Below are positions 51,973-60,334 of a stretch of 64,000 nt of DNA, piece by piece; within the stretch, counting starts at the first letter, position 1, and every line of letters begins with the position of its first letter. Location: the NCBI GenBank assembly GCA_035569695.1, contig DATMMO010000182.1, positions 9,319 through 73,318 of the forward strand. The letters run 5' to 3'. Under the pieces are notes generated by a model. It had not been told where the DNA came from. It was given only the letters and a program-made list of their open reading frames with translations, and did not search any database. The position numbers and the translations under genes are program-made. Origin of the DNA: DASXMT01 sp035569695 (GTDB taxonomy: Bacteria; Actinomycetota; Acidimicrobiia; Acidimicrobiales; RAAP-2).

Positions 51973-52761
51973 ATGGCCCATGAACTGTCAGGGAAGGTCG
52001 CGATCATCACCGGGGGCGCCAGCGGGATCGGCCTGGCCACCGCCGAGCTCTTCGTGGCCGAGGGAGCCAAGGTGGTCATTGCCGATGTGGACGCCACCCG
52101 CGGCCAGGAGGTCGCCGCCGGCCTGGGTGATACCGCTGTGTTCAAACAGACCGATGTGGCCGATGTCGATGACGTCCAGAACCTGGTCGACTTGGCCATC
52201 GGCCAGTTCGGCGGGCTCCACGTCATGTTCAACAACGCCGGCATACCCAGCTCCTTCGACCGCTTCCTGACCAATGACCTGTCCGACTTCGACCGGGTGA
52301 TGGCGGTGAACCTGTACGGAACGATGGTGGGCAGTCAGCGGGCCGCTCGCCATATGGCCGAGCACGGCGGAGGATCGATCATCAACAACTCATCGATCGG
52401 CGCCCTCACCGGTGGGGCCATGCCGCTGGCGTACCGCATCTCCAAAGGGGCGGTCATCCAATTCAGCCGGTCGATTGCCATCGACTTGGCCGACCACGGC
52501 ATACGGGTGAACTGCATCGCCCCGGGCCACATTCCCACCGGCATCACCAACTACGACCTCAATCGAACCATCGAGCTCACCCAACCGCTGCAGCGCCACG
52601 GTGCACCCGAGGATGTGGCCAACGCCGTCCTGTTCCTGGCCAGCGACCGATCGGCGCAGATCACCGGGATCGTCATGCCCGTGGACGGGGGGACGGTAGC
52701 CGGGCCTCCGGTGAACCAGTTCAGACTGCTGAGGGCAGCCATGAAGGAAAGCCGCCCCTGA
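51973..52761 (+). CDS. short-chain dehydrogenase/reductase
   Basis: A 262-residue classical SDR: AIITGGASGIGLATAELFVA, D-V-x-D after the second strand (IADVDATR) indicating NAD preference, NNAGIPSS, NNSSIG and active site YRISK. Its C-terminal region AQITGIVMPVDGG is usual. Likely oxidises a secondary alcohol. The ATG at 51973 follows GGAGTTGC. Upstream of the P450/BVMO cluster, with 200 bp between. Confidence 0.88.
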   Translation: MAHELSGKVAIITGGASGIGLATAELFVAEGAKVVIADVDATRGQEVAAGLGDTAVFKQTDVADVDDVQNLVDLAIGQFGGLHVMFNNAGIPSSFDRFLTNDLSDFDRVMAVNLYGTMVGSQRAARHMAEHGGGSIINNSSIGALTGGAMPLAYRISKGAVIQFSRSIAIDLADHGIRVNCIAPGHIPTGITNYDLNRTIELTQPLQRHGAPEDVANAVLFLASDRSAQITGIVMPVDGGTVAGPPVNQFRLLRAAMKESRP

Positions 52762-52814
52762 CGGCTCACACTGCCTGGCTGCGATCTGACGAGCCCCGGG
52801 CAACACGGCTACTA

Positions 52815-52830
52815 TTGATACCGATGTCAA
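52815..52830. promoter_or_regulatory. candidate operator, TTGACATCGATGTCAA type
   Basis: TTGATACCGATGTCAA differs from the perfect 16-bp palindrome at two positions, and its right half GATGTCAA is identical to it. It lies 132 bp before the P450 start that opens the cluster, and shares CGATGTCA with the site at 42859. Confidence 0.5.
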
Positions 52831-52961
52831 AAAAACATTGGCGCCCGCCTGTGCGTCCGGGCCCGCGGTGGCGGGGGGAATCGGCAGAGCGATAAGGGTT
52901 CTTGGAAGAATCGGGTGTGTAGCTCCGGCTTCCTGGCCCGGGCATGGCAAGGGGAGGGTTC

Positions 52962-54155
52962 ATGGCAACCGCAACATCCGACATCTATTACGACCCCTAC
53001 GACTTCGAGATCGACGCCGATCCCTACCGCGTCTGGAAGCGGCTCCGGGACGAGGCGCCCCTGTACTACAACGAGAAGTACGACTTCTACGCCCTCAGTC
53101 GCTTCGACGACGTGGAGCGTGGCCTCTCCGATTGGCAGACCTACAGCTCGGCCGAGGGATCCGTTCTCGAGGTGATCAAGGCCAAGATGGAGATGCCGCC
53201 GGGGCTCTTCATCTTCGAGGACCCTCCCCAGCACGACCTGCACCGGGGTCTGCTCAGCCGGGTGTTCACCCCCCGGCGCCTGGCCTCGATCGAACCCCAG
53301 GTCAGGGAGTTCTGCGCTCGCAGCTTGGACCCGCTCGTCGGCTCGCCCGGGTTCGATTTCATCAAGGACCTCGGCGCCCAGATGCCCATGCGGACGATCG
53401 GCATGCTCCTGGGCATCCCCGAAGACGACCAGGAGGCCATCCGCGACCGGCTCGACGACGGCCTCAGGCTCGAGGACGGCGTGATGCCGGAATCGGCGGT
53501 GAGCGGTGGCATGGGGATGGAGTTCGCCGAGTACATCGACTGGCGAGCCGACCACCCCTCCGACGATCTGATGACCGAGCTCTTGCAGGCCGAGTTCACC
53601 GACGAGGACGGGTCCACCCGGACCCTGACCCGGGATGAGATCCTCGGCTACATCGGCCTGCTGGCCGGAGCCGGAAACGAGACCACCACCCGGCTCATCG
53701 GCTGGACGGGCAAGCTCCTGGCCGAACACCCCGATCAGCGCGACGAGCTGGTGGCCAACCCGGACCTCATTCCCAACGCCATCGAGGAGATCCTCCGCTT
53801 CGAGCCGCCCTCCCCCGTCCAGGCCCGGCTGGTCACCGCCGATGCCGAGTGGCACGGCCAGACCGTGCCCGGTGGAAGCATCGTCCTCTTGCTCAACGCC
53901 TCGGCCAACCGCGATGAACGCAGGTACGAGGATCCCGATCGCCTCGACATCCACCGAGAGAGCGGGCGGCACCTGACCTTCGGCTACGGCATCCACTTCT
54001 GCCTCGGGGCCCATCTGGCCCGAATGGAGGGACGGGTCGCCCTCGAAGAGGTGCTGAAGCGCTTCCCCCACTGGGAGATCGACTGGGACAACGCCGTCCA
54101 GGCCCGGACATCGACGGTGCGAGGTTGGGACACCCTGCCCGTCCTCACCTCATGA
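52962..54155 (+). CDS. cytochrome P450
   Basis: A 397-residue P450. The I-helix is LLAGAGNETTTRLIG, ExxR is EEILRFEP, and the heme loop is FGYGIHFCLGAHLARMEG. N-terminal YYDPYDFEIDADPYRVWKRL is typical of bacterial soluble P450s. The ATG at 52962 follows AGGGGAGGG; an ATG at 52944 is less likely. First gene of a cluster running to 62 kb on the plus strand. No ferredoxin gene is adjacent; the ones at 43008 or 18215 could serve. Confidence 0.93.
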   Translation: MATATSDIYYDPYDFEIDADPYRVWKRLRDEAPLYYNEKYDFYALSRFDDVERGLSDWQTYSSAEGSVLEVIKAKMEMPPGLFIFEDPPQHDLHRGLLSRVFTPRRLASIEPQVREFCARSLDPLVGSPGFDFIKDLGAQMPMRTIGMLLGIPEDDQEAIRDRLDDGLRLEDGVMPESAVSGGMGMEFAEYIDWRADHPSDDLMTELLQAEFTDEDGSTRTLTRDEILGYIGLLAGAGNETTTRLIGWTGKLLAEHPDQRDELVANPDLIPNAIEEILRFEPPSPVQARLVTADAEWHGQTVPGGSIVLLLNASANRDERRYEDPDRLDIHRESGRHLTFGYGIHFCLGAHLARMEGRVALEEVLKRFPHWEIDWDNAVQARTSTVRGWDTLPVLTS

Positions 54156-54201
54156 ACGGCGATCCCCCGACCCCCTCCGAGCCTGGCCCGGACCAGCAGC
54201 G

Positions 54202-55767
54202 GTGAACCCCACGGCCACCGGGCTGTTCGGTCCGACCGGGACACCACGGGTGGCCATCATCGGCGCCGGGTTCGGTGGGATCGGTGCCGGCGTGAAGTTG
54301 AAGCAAGCGGGCCTCGACGCCTTCATCATCTACGAGGAATCCCTCGGGGTGGGCGGTACCTGGTGGGACAACACCTACCCGGGCGCCGAGGTCGATGTGC
54401 ACTCGAACCTCTATTCCTATTCGTTCAAGTCCCAGGCCTGGACCCGTACCCATGCCGGGCAAGCCGAACTACAGCAGTACCTGGAGGACACCGTCGACGA
54501 GTACGGCCTCCGACCCCACCTCCAGCTCGGCACTGCCGTCCGGTCAGCCACCTGGGACGGGGAGCGCCACGTTTGGCACGTGGTCCTCGACACCGGATCC
54601 ACCCACGACTTCCATGCGGTGATCAGTGCCGTCGGGTTCCTCAACGTTCCCCGCTATCCGGACTGGCCCGGCCTGGACAGCTTCGAGGGACCCCTCTTCC
54701 ACACTTCTCGATGGGAGCACGACCACGACCTGTCCGACAAGGTCGTGGCCGTCGTGGGCAGCGGCTCCACCGCCACCCAGGTCGTGCCGGCTCTGCAGCC
54801 CTTGGTCAAGCAGCTCTACCTGTTCCAGCGGGAGCCAGGGTGGGTGACGCCCAAGTTCGAACGCGACCTGACCGACGAGGAGAGTGCCTTGTTGGCCAAG
54901 CCCTGGCGGCGGGCCCTGCACCGCTCGAGGTTGCGCTGGCTCATCGAGTCGAGCCTCTGGGGTGGGGCCATGTTCCGACCCGGTACCAAGCTGCATGGGC
55001 AACGGCAACAGGCATGCCTCGACTACATCGCCCGAGAGTTCGCCGACCGTCCCGACCTCCGCCAAGCCGTCACCCCCCGGTACCCCTTCCCCGGCAAGCG
55101 ACCGATCATGGCCACTACCTACTATCCCGCCCTCAAGCAGGACAACGTCGAGCTGGTTCCCCGGGCCGTGTCATGCGTGACCCCTTCGGGCATCGTCGAT
55201 GCCACCGGGGAGGAACGCTCCGTCGATGCCATCGTGCTGGCCACGGGATTCCAGGCCGCCAATTATCTGGCCCGGCTCCGGGTCGTGGGGCGCACGGGCC
55301 AGAGCCTCCAGGAGCGGTGGGCCGGCGAGCCCCGGGCCTACCTCGGCATCACCGTGCCCGAGTTTCCCAACTTCTTCATGCTCTACGGGCCGGGTACCAA
55401 CGGTGGGGAGCTCGTTTCCATGCTCGAGGCCCAGGCCGAGTACGCAGTGCGGGCCCTGCGGCGCATGCAACGCCAAGGCGTCAGCGCCATCGAGGTCAGG
55501 CCGTCCTTCGAAACCCTGTGGTACGCCTGGCTGCAGTCCAAGATGAAGGGGACGTCGTGGACGATGAGTACCAATTACTTCAAGTCGGAAACCGGGAAGA
55601 TCGTGACCCAGTGGCCCTCGGGCAACCTCGTCTATCGGGCCCTGACCAAGCTGGCCGGGCGCATATCGGAGACCTCCCTGGCCCCACCACCCGTCTCTCG
55701 TGCCCGGTCCGACGACGGGGACGACCGAGTTGTCGCGTCGCGTCCCATGGCCGGAAGCTCGTCGTGA
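54202..55767 (+). CDS. Baeyer-Villiger-type flavin monooxygenase
   Basis: A 521-residue FAD/NADPH monooxygenase. VAIIGAGFGGIGAGVKLKQA is the FAD Rossmann motif, GVGGTWWDNTYPGAEVD the conserved substrate/FAD segment, and FEGPLFHTSRWEHD the F-x-G-x-x-x-H-x-x-x-W fingerprint of BVMOs; VVAVVGSGSTATQVVPALQP is the NADPH motif. BVMOs turn ketones into esters or lactones with O2. The GTG at 54202 is used. It lies between two P450 genes in the same direction, suggesting hydroxylation, ketone formation and ring expansion. Confidence 0.92.
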   Translation: MNPTATGLFGPTGTPRVAIIGAGFGGIGAGVKLKQAGLDAFIIYEESLGVGGTWWDNTYPGAEVDVHSNLYSYSFKSQAWTRTHAGQAELQQYLEDTVDEYGLRPHLQLGTAVRSATWDGERHVWHVVLDTGSTHDFHAVISAVGFLNVPRYPDWPGLDSFEGPLFHTSRWEHDHDLSDKVVAVVGSGSTATQVVPALQPLVKQLYLFQREPGWVTPKFERDLTDEESALLAKPWRRALHRSRLRWLIESSLWGGAMFRPGTKLHGQRQQACLDYIAREFADRPDLRQAVTPRYPFPGKRPIMATTYYPALKQDNVELVPRAVSCVTPSGIVDATGEERSVDAIVLATGFQAANYLARLRVVGRTGQSLQERWAGEPRAYLGITVPEFPNFFMLYGPGTNGGELVSMLEAQAEYAVRALRRMQRQGVSAIEVRPSFETLWYAWLQSKMKGTSWTMSTNYFKSETGKIVTQWPSGNLVYRALTKLAGRISETSLAPPPVSRARSDDGDDRVVASRPMAGSSS

Positions 55768-55825
55768 CCCATCAGTCCAGTGCGAGGAGGCGGCCCGTGG
55801 GCGCGAGCCGGCAGAGGAGCCGAAC

Positions 55826-57061
55826 ATGTCCATGACCGTCGACATCGATCCCCTCGACCTGGTGGACCCGGCCCGGTTCGCACGAGATGGCTACCCGCAC
55901 CACGTGTGGACCCGGCTCCGGGCCGAGGCCCCGGTGGCCTACATCGAGCCGCCGGGTCATGCGCCGTTCTGGGCCATCACCAAGCACGCCGACGTCGTCC
56001 AGGCCGCCTCCCAGCCGCAGCTCTTTTCGAGCGCGCAGGGCATCACACTGGACCAGGACGTGAGTGGGGTGGCCGCCGCCTCGGAGATGATCGTCTACCT
56101 CGACCCGCCGCGACACGGTCCCATGCGTCAGCTGGCCAACCGCAAGTTCAGCCGGCGGGCGGTCAGGGCCAGGAGTGACGAGATCGAGCGCATCGCCCTC
56201 GACATTGTCGACAGGGCCTCCACCGGTGGCGAGCCGGGCCAGTGCGATTTCGTCGACCTGTTTGCCGCACCCCTTCCCGTCGCCGTGATCGCCTGGGTGC
56301 TGGGCGTGCCCACGCTCGATTGGGAACAGCTCTTCCGCTGGACCAACGAGATCATCGGCAAGGAGGATTCCGAATACCGAAAGGAGGGCGAGAGCCCGGG
56401 GCAGACCTCCATGCGGGCCCGCGGTGAGCTCCATCGCTACTTCGAGCAACTGGTGGCCGAGCGACGCCAGGAGCCCCAGGACGACCTGGTCACCGAACTG
56501 GCGCAGAGCGAGATCGAGGGCCGGCCCCTGACCTCACGGCAACTCGTCTCCTACTGCGAGCTGCTGGTCGAGGCGGGCAACGAGACGGCTCGTGACGCCA
56601 TCGCCGGCGGGATGCACGCCTTCTGCCAGCACCCCGAGCAGTGGGCGAAGCTCCGGGCCGAACCCGAGCTGCTCCCCGACGCCGTCGAGGAGATCCTCCG
56701 ATGGGTCACGCCCATCAGCTATTTCGCCCGAACGGCCACCGAGGACTGCGAGCTGGGCGGGTCGAAGATCAGGGCCGGGGACAAGGTGGCCCTGTACTGG
56801 GCATCGGCCAACCGCGACGAGGAGGTGTTCGAGGACCCCTTCGAGTTCCGCGTCGATCGCCAACCCAACCAGCACCTGGTCTTCGGCTTCGGGCCCCACC
56901 TGTGCATGGGCGCCCACGTGGCCCGAGCCGAGCTCTCTGCCATCTTCGGCCTGTTGCTCACCCGCTTGACGTCGTTCGAGCAATCGGGTCCGGTAGAGCG
57001 TCTGAACTCGTCAATCAACGGAGCCATCAAGCATCTGCCCATCCGCTACCGGTTGTCCTAG
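55826..57061 (+). CDS. cytochrome P450
   Basis: A 411-residue P450. The I-helix is LLVEAGNETARDAIAG, ExxR is EEILRWVT, and the heme loop is FGFGPHLCMGAHVARAEL. It is of a different group from the P450 at 52962 (only the usual motifs are shared), so the two are not a recent duplication. The ATG at 55826 follows AGAGGAG. Second P450 of the cluster, flanked by the BVMO and an amidohydrolase gene. Confidence 0.93.
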   Translation: MSMTVDIDPLDLVDPARFARDGYPHHVWTRLRAEAPVAYIEPPGHAPFWAITKHADVVQAASQPQLFSSAQGITLDQDVSGVAAASEMIVYLDPPRHGPMRQLANRKFSRRAVRARSDEIERIALDIVDRASTGGEPGQCDFVDLFAAPLPVAVIAWVLGVPTLDWEQLFRWTNEIIGKEDSEYRKEGESPGQTSMRARGELHRYFEQLVAERRQEPQDDLVTELAQSEIEGRPLTSRQLVSYCELLVEAGNETARDAIAGGMHAFCQHPEQWAKLRAEPELLPDAVEEILRWVTPISYFARTATEDCELGGSKIRAGDKVALYWASANRDEEVFEDPFEFRVDRQPNQHLVFGFGPHLCMGAHVARAELSAIFGLLLTRLTSFEQSGPVERLNSSINGAIKHLPIRYRLS

Positions 57062-57096
57062 CCGGCGGAGAGGCCGAAGGGGAAGGAACTGAGCAC

Positions 57097-58206
57097 ATGG
57101 ACGCAACCAGCATCTACTCCTGTGACGATCACCTCGATCTGCGAGCCGTGCCGCCCGAGGTATGGCAGTCCCGGTTGCCCAGGGAGCTCGCCGGGCGGGG
57201 GCCACGGGTGATGGACCGGGACGGCCAGCCAACCTGGGTATGCAACGACCGCGTCCTTGGCCGCAGCGGGCACGGGGCGGGCGTCGACGCAGTCAAGAGC
57301 GTCAGTGCCATCGGACGTGCCGGCATCGAAGATGACGGGTTCCGGGCCAGCAACCCCAAGCTTCGGTTGGAGGACATGGACCGCGACGGCCTGTGGGCTT
57401 CGGTCATCTATGGACCGGTGCCGCTGACCCTCTCCATCCCCGAGCCCGATCTCCAGACGGCCTGCTACGCCGCCTGGAACGACTGGGCCATCGAGGAGTT
57501 CAACGCCGCCGCTCCCGACCGACTGTGCATCCTCCCCTTCCTGCCCAGCCACTCCCCCGAGGCCGCGGTGGCCGAGCTCGAGCGCTGCGCGGCGAACGGT
57601 CATCGTGGGGCCATCATCGACGTGTTCGATTTCGATGCCGGCGATCCGGCCTGGGATCGGCTGTGGGCGGCGGCGGACGAGACCGGGTTGCCGCTGAGCT
57701 TCCACATCAAGGGTGGGGCCTCCCCCCGGCTCAGCTACCAGATCGGCAAGTGGCAATCGGCGGCGTTCGCATCGCTCCTGCCTCTGCAGCTCGACGAAGC
57801 GCTGTCCATCATGATCTTCTCGGGAGCCCTCGAGCGCCACCCCGGCTTCCGGCTGGTGCTGGCCGAATCGGGCGTGGGCTGGCTCCCCTACTACCTGACC
57901 AGGATGGACGGCGAATGGGAGAACCTGCGAGGCGCCATCGACTACGCACCCAGCATCTCGCCCACCGAGCTGTTCCGCCGGCAGGTCATCGCCACCTTCG
58001 AGGAGGAGCCGCTGGCACCCCAGCTCATTCCCCTCCTCGGCGCCGACTGGTGCATGTGGGCGTCGGACTACCCCCATACCGACAGCACGTTCCCCGAGTC
58101 CCAACGGGCCATCGAGGAGACGTTGGGCGCCCTCCCGGTCGAGGACCGCCGAAAGATCACCGCCCTCAACTGCGCCAAGCTCTACCACTTCGACCATGTC
58201 GACTGA
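57097..58206 (+). CDS. amidohydrolase family protein (PF04909 type)
   Basis: A 369-residue TIM-barrel protein of the amidohydrolase-2 group. N-terminal IYSCDDHLDL is the metal-binding segment (D-x-H in place of H-x-H), SFHIKGGASPRLSYQIG carries a metal-ligand His, and MWASDYPHTDSTFPESQ the final Asp. Many members are decarboxylases or hydrolases of cyclic or aromatic compounds. The ATG is at 57097. Its last 11 bp overlap the next gene. Similar to the amidohydrolase at 62088. Confidence 0.88.
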   Translation: MDATSIYSCDDHLDLRAVPPEVWQSRLPRELAGRGPRVMDRDGQPTWVCNDRVLGRSGHGAGVDAVKSVSAIGRAGIEDDGFRASNPKLRLEDMDRDGLWASVIYGPVPLTLSIPEPDLQTACYAAWNDWAIEEFNAAAPDRLCILPFLPSHSPEAAVAELERCAANGHRGAIIDVFDFDAGDPAWDRLWAAADETGLPLSFHIKGGASPRLSYQIGKWQSAAFASLLPLQLDEALSIMIFSGALERHPGFRLVLAESGVGWLPYYLTRMDGEWENLRGAIDYAPSISPTELFRRQVIATFEEEPLAPQLIPLLGADWCMWASDYPHTDSTFPESQRAIEETLGALPVEDRRKITALNCAKLYHFDHVD

Positions 58207-58630
58207 TCAGGCCGACCCCATCCGGGGCGGGACCATCGCCGGCTTCGACCACGTGGCCCTGCCCATGGACAACACCGAGGCCATGATCGCCTTCTATCGA
58301 TCGCTGGGCCTACCCGTGACCGAGAGTCCCCATCTGGTCCAGGTCTACCTGGGCCACCAGATGATCAACTTCCATCGCCCCGAGTTGTGGCAACGGGGCT
58401 TCTCGCTGCGGGCGGCGGCAGCCACGCCACCGTGTGGCGACTTCTGCCTGGTGTGGGACGGTTCCCAGGAATCGTTGCGGGAGCTCCTGGACGGCGCCGA
58501 GATCGAAATCGTCGAGGGTCCGGTGGCCCGCGACGGCGGCCGTCAGGCGACCGGGACGAGCGTGTACGCACGCGATCCGGACGGGAATCTTGTCGAGTTC
58601 ATGACCTACCGGGAGGAGCCCGCCCCATGA
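58196..58630 (+). CDS. VOC family protein
   Basis: A 144-residue VOC protein: GFDHVALPMDNTEAMIAFYR, then LVQVYLGHQMINFHRPELWQ, and VYARDPDGNLVEFMTY with a metal-ligand glutamate. H18, H in NFH and E near the C-terminus fit a metal site. Its start overlaps the end of the amidohydrolase gene by 11 bp and its stop overlaps the next ATG (ATGA), indicating a tightly coupled operon. Confidence 0.85.
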   Translation: MSTDQADPIRGGTIAGFDHVALPMDNTEAMIAFYRSLGLPVTESPHLVQVYLGHQMINFHRPELWQRGFSLRAAAATPPCGDFCLVWDGSQESLRELLDGAEIEIVEGPVARDGGRQATGTSVYARDPDGNLVEFMTYREEPAP

Positions 58631-60282
58631 CCGCTGACCTGGTTATCCGTGGAGGAACGGTCTTCGACGGGAGTGGCTCCCCCGGCCGTGTGGCCGACGT
58701 GACCATCACCGACAACGTGATCCAGGAGATCGGCCCCCACCTCGAGGGCCGGGTCGAACTGGACGCATCGGGTTGTGCCGTGGCCCCGGGCTTCATTGAC
58801 ATCCACACCCACTTCGATGCCCAGGTGTTCTGGGATCCCGAGCTCAAGCCCTCCTCGTACCACGGAGTCACCACGGTCGTGGCCGGCAACTGCGGTTTCT
58901 CCATCGCTCCGTGCCGTCCCGAACACCACGACGTAATCGTGCACACGCTGGAGAACGTGGAGGGCATGGACGCAGCGTCCCTCTCCGCCGGCATCGTGTG
59001 GGAATTCGAGACCTTCCCGGACTACCTCGAGCTGGTCCGGAGCCGGGGGACGGCGCTCAACTTCACCGCCTATCTGGGCCACACCGCGCTGCGGCTGTAC
59101 GTGATGGGCGATTCCGCCTATGAGCGGGCGGCGACGCCCGACGAGATCGATCACATGTGCCAGCTGCTGAGCGAGGGACTGGCCCTCGGCGCCGCCGGGT
59201 TCTCGACCAGTTTCTCGTTTGCCCATCGAGGGGTGGACGGCAAGCCCGTCCCCAGCCGCTTTGCCGAGATGGACGAGGTGGAAGCGCTGTTCATGACGGC
59301 GGGCAAGTCAGGCAAAGGCGTGGTGCTGACTACGCCCGGCTGGCAGTGCGAATATGCCGACGTCTATACCTGGCAGCCCCGCGTGGGCCGGCCCTTCACC
59401 GGCCCCCTGTTCGCCGCCTCGAACGGGAGCCACCTCAAGACGGTGAAGCTGCACCAAGAGGGCATTGCCCGGGGCGCCAACGTGTGGCCGCAGGTCACCC
59501 CGCGCCCGCTGACCATGCAATTCACCCTGGCCGACGCCTACAACCTCAACGTGGGCGAGGTGTTCGCCGAGCTCATGAAGGTGAGCCGCCCGGTCCGGGA
59601 GGCCGCGTTCCGGGATCCGAAGTGGCGGGCCCTGGCCTTCAACGACCTCGAGCACGGGTCCACCGGCATGAAGCCGCGCTGGGACACCTACGAGGTCTCC
59701 GAATCGAAGCGGTTCCCTGAACTGGTGGGCCGACGGGTGTCCGACATTGCCGGCGAGCGCGGGTCCAGCCCCCTCGACGTGATGTGCGAGCTGTCGCTGG
59801 CCGAGGACCTCACCACCCGCTTTCGCGCCTATATCGCCAACGACGACCCCGACGCGGTGGGCCTGCTGCTCACCGAGGATCACGTCATCCTGGGCCTCAC
59901 CGATGCCGGTGCTCACGTCGATCAACTGTGCGACGCCCCGCTTCCCACCGACCTGCTCGGCCAGTGGGTCCGGGAGCGCAAGATCATGCCCCTCGAACAG
60001 GCCATCAACAAGCTGACCGGTGAGCCGGCCGACATGTTCGGCTTCGAACGTCGGGGCTACCTGCGCCAGGGCTACTTCGCCGACGTCTGCGTGTTCGACC
60101 CGGCGACGGTGGGTCCCGGTCCCCAGAAACGTCTGCGCGACCTACCGGCCAACGGCGAACGCCTCACCAACGAGGAGCCCAGCGGGGTCCGGCACGTGCT
60201 CGTCAACGGCACCCTGATCCGCAAGGACGAGGTACAGCTCGATCTCGATGAGCTGCCCGGCGCCCACGCCTCACTTGTCTGA
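58627..60282 (+). CDS. N-acyl-D-amino-acid deacylase / D-aminoacylase-like amidohydrolase
   Basis: A 551-residue amidohydrolase: DLVIRGGTVFDGSGSPG begins the beta-sandwich, FIDIHTHFDAQVFWDPEL is the metal-binding H-x-H, GVTTVVAGNCGFSIAP is the D-aminoacylase/dihydroorotase-like segment, and LGLTDAGAHVDQ has the catalytic Asp. The family cleaves N-acyl or cyclic amide and related bonds. The ATG overlaps the VOC stop. Next to a second enzyme of the same type. Confidence 0.88.
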   Translation: MTADLVIRGGTVFDGSGSPGRVADVTITDNVIQEIGPHLEGRVELDASGCAVAPGFIDIHTHFDAQVFWDPELKPSSYHGVTTVVAGNCGFSIAPCRPEHHDVIVHTLENVEGMDAASLSAGIVWEFETFPDYLELVRSRGTALNFTAYLGHTALRLYVMGDSAYERAATPDEIDHMCQLLSEGLALGAAGFSTSFSFAHRGVDGKPVPSRFAEMDEVEALFMTAGKSGKGVVLTTPGWQCEYADVYTWQPRVGRPFTGPLFAASNGSHLKTVKLHQEGIARGANVWPQVTPRPLTMQFTLADAYNLNVGEVFAELMKVSRPVREAAFRDPKWRALAFNDLEHGSTGMKPRWDTYEVSESKRFPELVGRRVSDIAGERGSSPLDVMCELSLAEDLTTRFRAYIANDDPDAVGLLLTEDHVILGLTDAGAHVDQLCDAPLPTDLLGQWVRERKIMPLEQAINKLTGEPADMFGFERRGYLRQGYFADVCVFDPATVGPGPQKRLRDLPANGERLTNEEPSGVRHVLVNGTLIRKDEVQLDLDELPGAHASLV

Positions 60283-60334
60283 GCGCACCAGATAGGGTCG
60301 GAATCTCGGGACAGGCCAAAGGGGAGGGTCGCCC

